This document shows, in pieces, positions 61,589 to 64,000 of a DNA stretch of 64,000 nucleotides. The DNA is from Urinicoccus timonensis (GTDB lineage Bacteria; Bacillota; Clostridia; Tissierellales; Peptoniphilaceae), in assembly GCF_900232945.1 (NCBI RefSeq), contig NZ_OCTU01000001.1, forward strand, positions 114,230 to 178,229, written 5' to 3'. The notes below the pieces were generated by a model that saw nothing but the letters and a program-made list of their open reading frames with translations, did no database searches and was not told where the DNA came from. Each line of letters begins with the position of its first letter. Position 1 is the first letter of the stretch. The translations under genes were made by a program, and so were the position numbers.

Positions 61589-63158
61589 TACGAACAGACT
61601 AAGAGCCTTTTTTATGGCTCTTTTATTAGTTTTAACATCAACTTCAACTACTAATGTACTAGCTAAAGCTGATGATACAGATGGTAGTAAAAAAGTGATA
61701 GAAAGTTCAATAAGTAATATTAATGATTTAGAAAATCAGATCAAAGACTTAAATGATAAGAAACAAGAAGACCAATCAAAGATAGATGAATTAAAGGAAA
61801 AGTTAGAATCTTGCAAAGATAATGGAGAGAAACTAAAACAAGAAAAAACTAAGCTAGAAGAAGAAATTAGAGATAAAGATAATAAGATTGCTCAATTAAA
61901 TAAAGAAATTGAGGATCTTAAAAATTCTAATAATGATGAACTAATAGCAGAAATTACTCTGCTTAAAGATGAATTAAAAAGATTACAAGATGAAAATGCA
62001 AAACTAAAAGAAGATTATTCATCTACAAAATGGGAGTTAGAAGCTGAGAAAGAAAAGACCGATAAAAACGAAAATAAAATCAAAGAAATGCAAGAAAAGC
62101 TTGAGTCTTTAGAAGGGGAACTTGCAAAGAAGACTAAAGAAATTGAAGATAAAGATAATAAAATTAAGGGTTTGGAAAAAGCTCTTGATGAAAAAGATAC
62201 TAAGATAAAAGACTTAGAGTCTAAAAAGAAAGAAACAGAAAGTTCTAAGTCAGAATGCTTTAAGAAAATTGAAGAGCTTCAAAAGGCTATTGATAGTTTA
62301 AAAGAATCTTCTGAAAATACAAAAAAAGAATTAGAAGATAAGATTAAAGGACTAGAAGAAAAACAAAAAGCTTCTGAAGAAGAAATTAAAAAGCTAAAAG
62401 AAGAATTGGATAAGAAAATTGAAGAAGCAAAGAAGTTAATCGAGGAAGCAAATAAAAAATCGAAAGAAGAACTCGAAAAACAATCTAAAGATGAAAAAGA
62501 CAAAAATCTAAACCAAGACTTATCTAAGAAATTAGATGAGCTTCTAAAACTCCAAAAAGAAAACAAAGAGAAGAAAGAAGATAAGAAATCTCAAGATAAG
62601 AAGTGGGACGAACTTTTGAAAGCTGATGACAAGAATATCCTAAATCAATTTGATCTTAACAAGATGAAAGAGCAAGATAAACAATTGGACAAAAAACAAG
62701 TTAAAGATGAAAAAGAATTTGCAGTTTTCCAAGTAGACAAAAACTTTTATAACATTATCAACAAAGATGGTAAGACAACAGTCTATATGGATGTAAAGAC
62801 TTATGTGGATAAAGGAAGAACTATGATTCCAGTAAGATATATTGCTTATACTTTAGGTTTTAATGTTGAGTATGACAACTCTACTCGTGAAGCTATTTTC
62901 TCAAATAAAGAGAATAATATCCTAGCTAAAAAGACATTAAGACTAAATATTGATACTGGTGTCATGAAAGATTCAGATGGAAAAGTCTACAATTCAGATG
63001 TTAAGCCAGTGATTATAAATGGAAGAATTCATGCATCAATTTCAAACATTGCCAAAGCTTTTGGAGCAAGTCATGGGGATATTAAAGATGGTAAAAACCA
63101 AACAATAGAATGGGACAATGCTAGAAAAGCAGTCTATGTATTTAAAAATGTAAAATAA
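61575..63158 (+). CDS. Secreted coiled-coil protein with copper-amine-oxidase-N-like domain
   Basis: 527 aa. Signal peptide (RLRAFFMALLLVLTSTSTTN; cleavage near LAKA), a ~340-residue Lys/Glu coiled coil, and a C-terminal domain (about 395-525) with YMDVKTYVDKGRTMIPVRYI and GRIHASISNIAKAFGA, the Cu_amine_oxidN1/stalk pattern. Probably an extracellular stalk or adhesin helping mating-pair contact. No cell-wall anchor motif. Confidence 0.83.
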   Translation: MKKFNTNRLRAFFMALLLVLTSTSTTNVLAKADDTDGSKKVIESSISNINDLENQIKDLNDKKQEDQSKIDELKEKLESCKDNGEKLKQEKTKLEEEIRDKDNKIAQLNKEIEDLKNSNNDELIAEITLLKDELKRLQDENAKLKEDYSSTKWELEAEKEKTDKNENKIKEMQEKLESLEGELAKKTKEIEDKDNKIKGLEKALDEKDTKIKDLESKKKETESSKSECFKKIEELQKAIDSLKESSENTKKELEDKIKGLEEKQKASEEEIKKLKEELDKKIEEAKKLIEEANKKSKEELEKQSKDEKDKNLNQDLSKKLDELLKLQKENKEKKEDKKSQDKKWDELLKADDKNILNQFDLNKMKEQDKQLDKKQVKDEKEFAVFQVDKNFYNIINKDGKTTVYMDVKTYVDKGRTMIPVRYIAYTLGFNVEYDNSTREAIFSNKENNILAKKTLRLNIDTGVMKDSDGKVYNSDVKPVIINGRIHASISNIAKAFGASHGDIKDGKNQTIEWDNARKAVYVFKNVK

Positions 63159-63172
63159 GAAAGGATAGAAAA

Positions 63173-64000
63173 ATGAATAAGAGCATTAAACGAGGAGTAG
63201 CCATAGCGTTACTCCTTTTTACATTTACAGTACCAGCAACTACATTTGCAATGACAAATGAAGGGCAAATAGAAAGTCAAAACGAATCAATCTATGAACC
63301 ACAAAAAGAAGAATTTGAAAAAATGTTGAAAGATGATGTTTTTACACCATCAAAAGAAGAAATCCCTTATCAAGATGTTCCAAGAATACCAGGAAATACA
63401 AGTGAAGCAAATAAGCCTTCAAGTAATATTCCAAAGAAAACATCACTTGTAAAAGGTGGTAATACAAAGGCAGTAAATAATCTTGCGACTGGGGAAAATA
63501 AAGCAAGAGGGTCAGTAATTGAAAATGTAGATAGGAATGGAAAAGATATTACACCTAGTGGTGATACAGAAAAAGATAAAGAAAATCCAGTAGATGTAAG
63601 ACAATTTTTAACATTTCAAACCAAAAGTGGAAAAACTATGCACCTAATAGTGGATCACTCATCAAATCAAGATAATGTAAGGCTATTGACAGAAGTAGGA
63701 GAGCAAGACCTACTTAATATGATTGAATCAGAAGATAAAAATACCATAAAGGTTGAAGAGCCTAAGAAAGAAGAAGTAAAAAAAGAAGAACCTAAGACTG
63801 TTCCAGTAAAAGAAGAAAAGAAAAGCGGGATAGGTTCATTTCTTATTGTTGCACTTGTAATTGGAGGAGTTATAGGAGCAGGATATTATTTTAAGGTAGT
63901 TAAATCTAAGGAAGATAAAATGTTGGAAGACTTTGAAGAAGATGATGAGGATTATATTAGTGAGTCAGAAGATGATGACGATGATGAAACTCACGAAGAA
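63173..64000 (+). CDS. DUF4366-like secreted/membrane protein, cut by window edge
   Basis: An open frame of 276 codons without stop to the edge. Signal peptide (KSIKRGVAIALLLFTFTVPA), Pro/Glu-rich region, a conserved FLTFQTKSGKTMHLIVDHSS..NVRLLTEV block typical of DUF4366, one membrane helix (GSFLIVALVIGGVIGAGYYF), then an acidic cytoplasmic tail (EEDDEDYISESEDDDDDE). Follows the coiled-coil gene by 14 nt. Standard in Tn1549-like transfer operons; exact function unknown. Confidence 0.85.
   Translation, partial: MNKSIKRGVAIALLLFTFTVPATTFAMTNEGQIESQNESIYEPQKEEFEKMLKDDVFTPSKEEIPYQDVPRIPGNTSEANKPSSNIPKKTSLVKGGNTKAVNNLATGENKARGSVIENVDRNGKDITPSGDTEKDKENPVDVRQFLTFQTKSGKTMHLIVDHSSNQDNVRLLTEVGEQDLLNMIESEDKNTIKVEEPKKEEVKKEEPKTVPVKEEKKSGIGSFLIVALVIGGVIGAGYYFKVVKSKEDKMLEDFEEDDEDYISESEDDDDDETHEE

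Noticed and set aside
62279..62566. Minus-strand Ser/Phe-rich frame
   Set aside because: Shadow of the Lys/Glu coiled-coil gene.

Overview
The window looks like the chromosome of a low-GC Gram-positive anaerobe (Bacillota; the RocR-like regulon, NhaC antiporter, CtlX fragment and Tn1549-type conjugation genes would suit a Peptoniphilaceae/Tissierellia-like species, but the species is not proven). The left 16 kb is chromosome and the right 47 kb is a mobile region. Composition changes along the window: 1.6-10.6 kb and the ctlX fragment are relatively GC-rich, 10.6-16.1 kb is clearly AT-rich, and 16.6-64 kb is very AT-rich.

Chromosomal part. A complete IS3-family element (1-1467) lies just upstream of a tightly packed operon: parA, parB, a PhzF-like isomerase, a cyclodeaminase-like protein and a diacylglycerol-kinase-like enzyme. 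An M23/G5 cell-wall peptidase follows, with an exact WalR-type box upstream, then tRNA-Arg(CCG) on the minus strand and a heterodimeric ABC exporter with one degenerate ATP site. Next comes an AT-rich sigma-54 module: rpoN (minus strand), two upstream activator palindromes, a canonical -24/-12 promoter, an nhaC-like antiporter, an arginase/agmatinase-family ureohydrolase, and a RocR-like sigma-54 activator. A 3' fragment of ctlX follows, cut by the left end of the mobile region.

Mobile part. From about 16.59 kb to beyond the right edge lies a Tn1549/CTn-like integrative conjugative element (ICE). Its backbone reads repA, dnaC-like, pcfB, BRO antirepressor, virD4/traG, acidic small protein, GntR-ABC cassette, ssb, maff2, virB6-like, prgI, virB4, NlpC/P60 protein, DUF4315, coiled-coil surface protein and DUF4366 (cut by the edge). 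Three younger insertions are nested in it. IME1 (20638-35775, serine recombinase, TetR/DfsB/ABC/ECF cargo, MobA relaxase, Rep) splits virD4. A group II intron (39698-42445) sits in maff2. IME2 (about 42465-54765, serine recombinase, ABC cargo, MobA relaxase, Rep, YhcG-like nuclease) splits the same maff2 gene. Joining the flanks of IME1 at a shared AGGA restores a continuous ~598-residue coupling protein.

The most interesting signals are at DNA level. (i) Rep genes of the ICE and both IMEs carry element-specific repeat boxes inside the coding sequence, at 23-bp or 10-11-bp spacing that is not a codon multiple, followed in the IME reps by a purine-rich tract: candidate embedded origins. (ii) The two IMEs share an ~80-bp MobQ-type oriT that is inverted relative to the relaxase gene between them. 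(iii) Similar terminator-like hairpins recur directly upstream of many ICE/IME genes. (iv) The insertions in virD4 and maff2 could gate conjugation of the host ICE.
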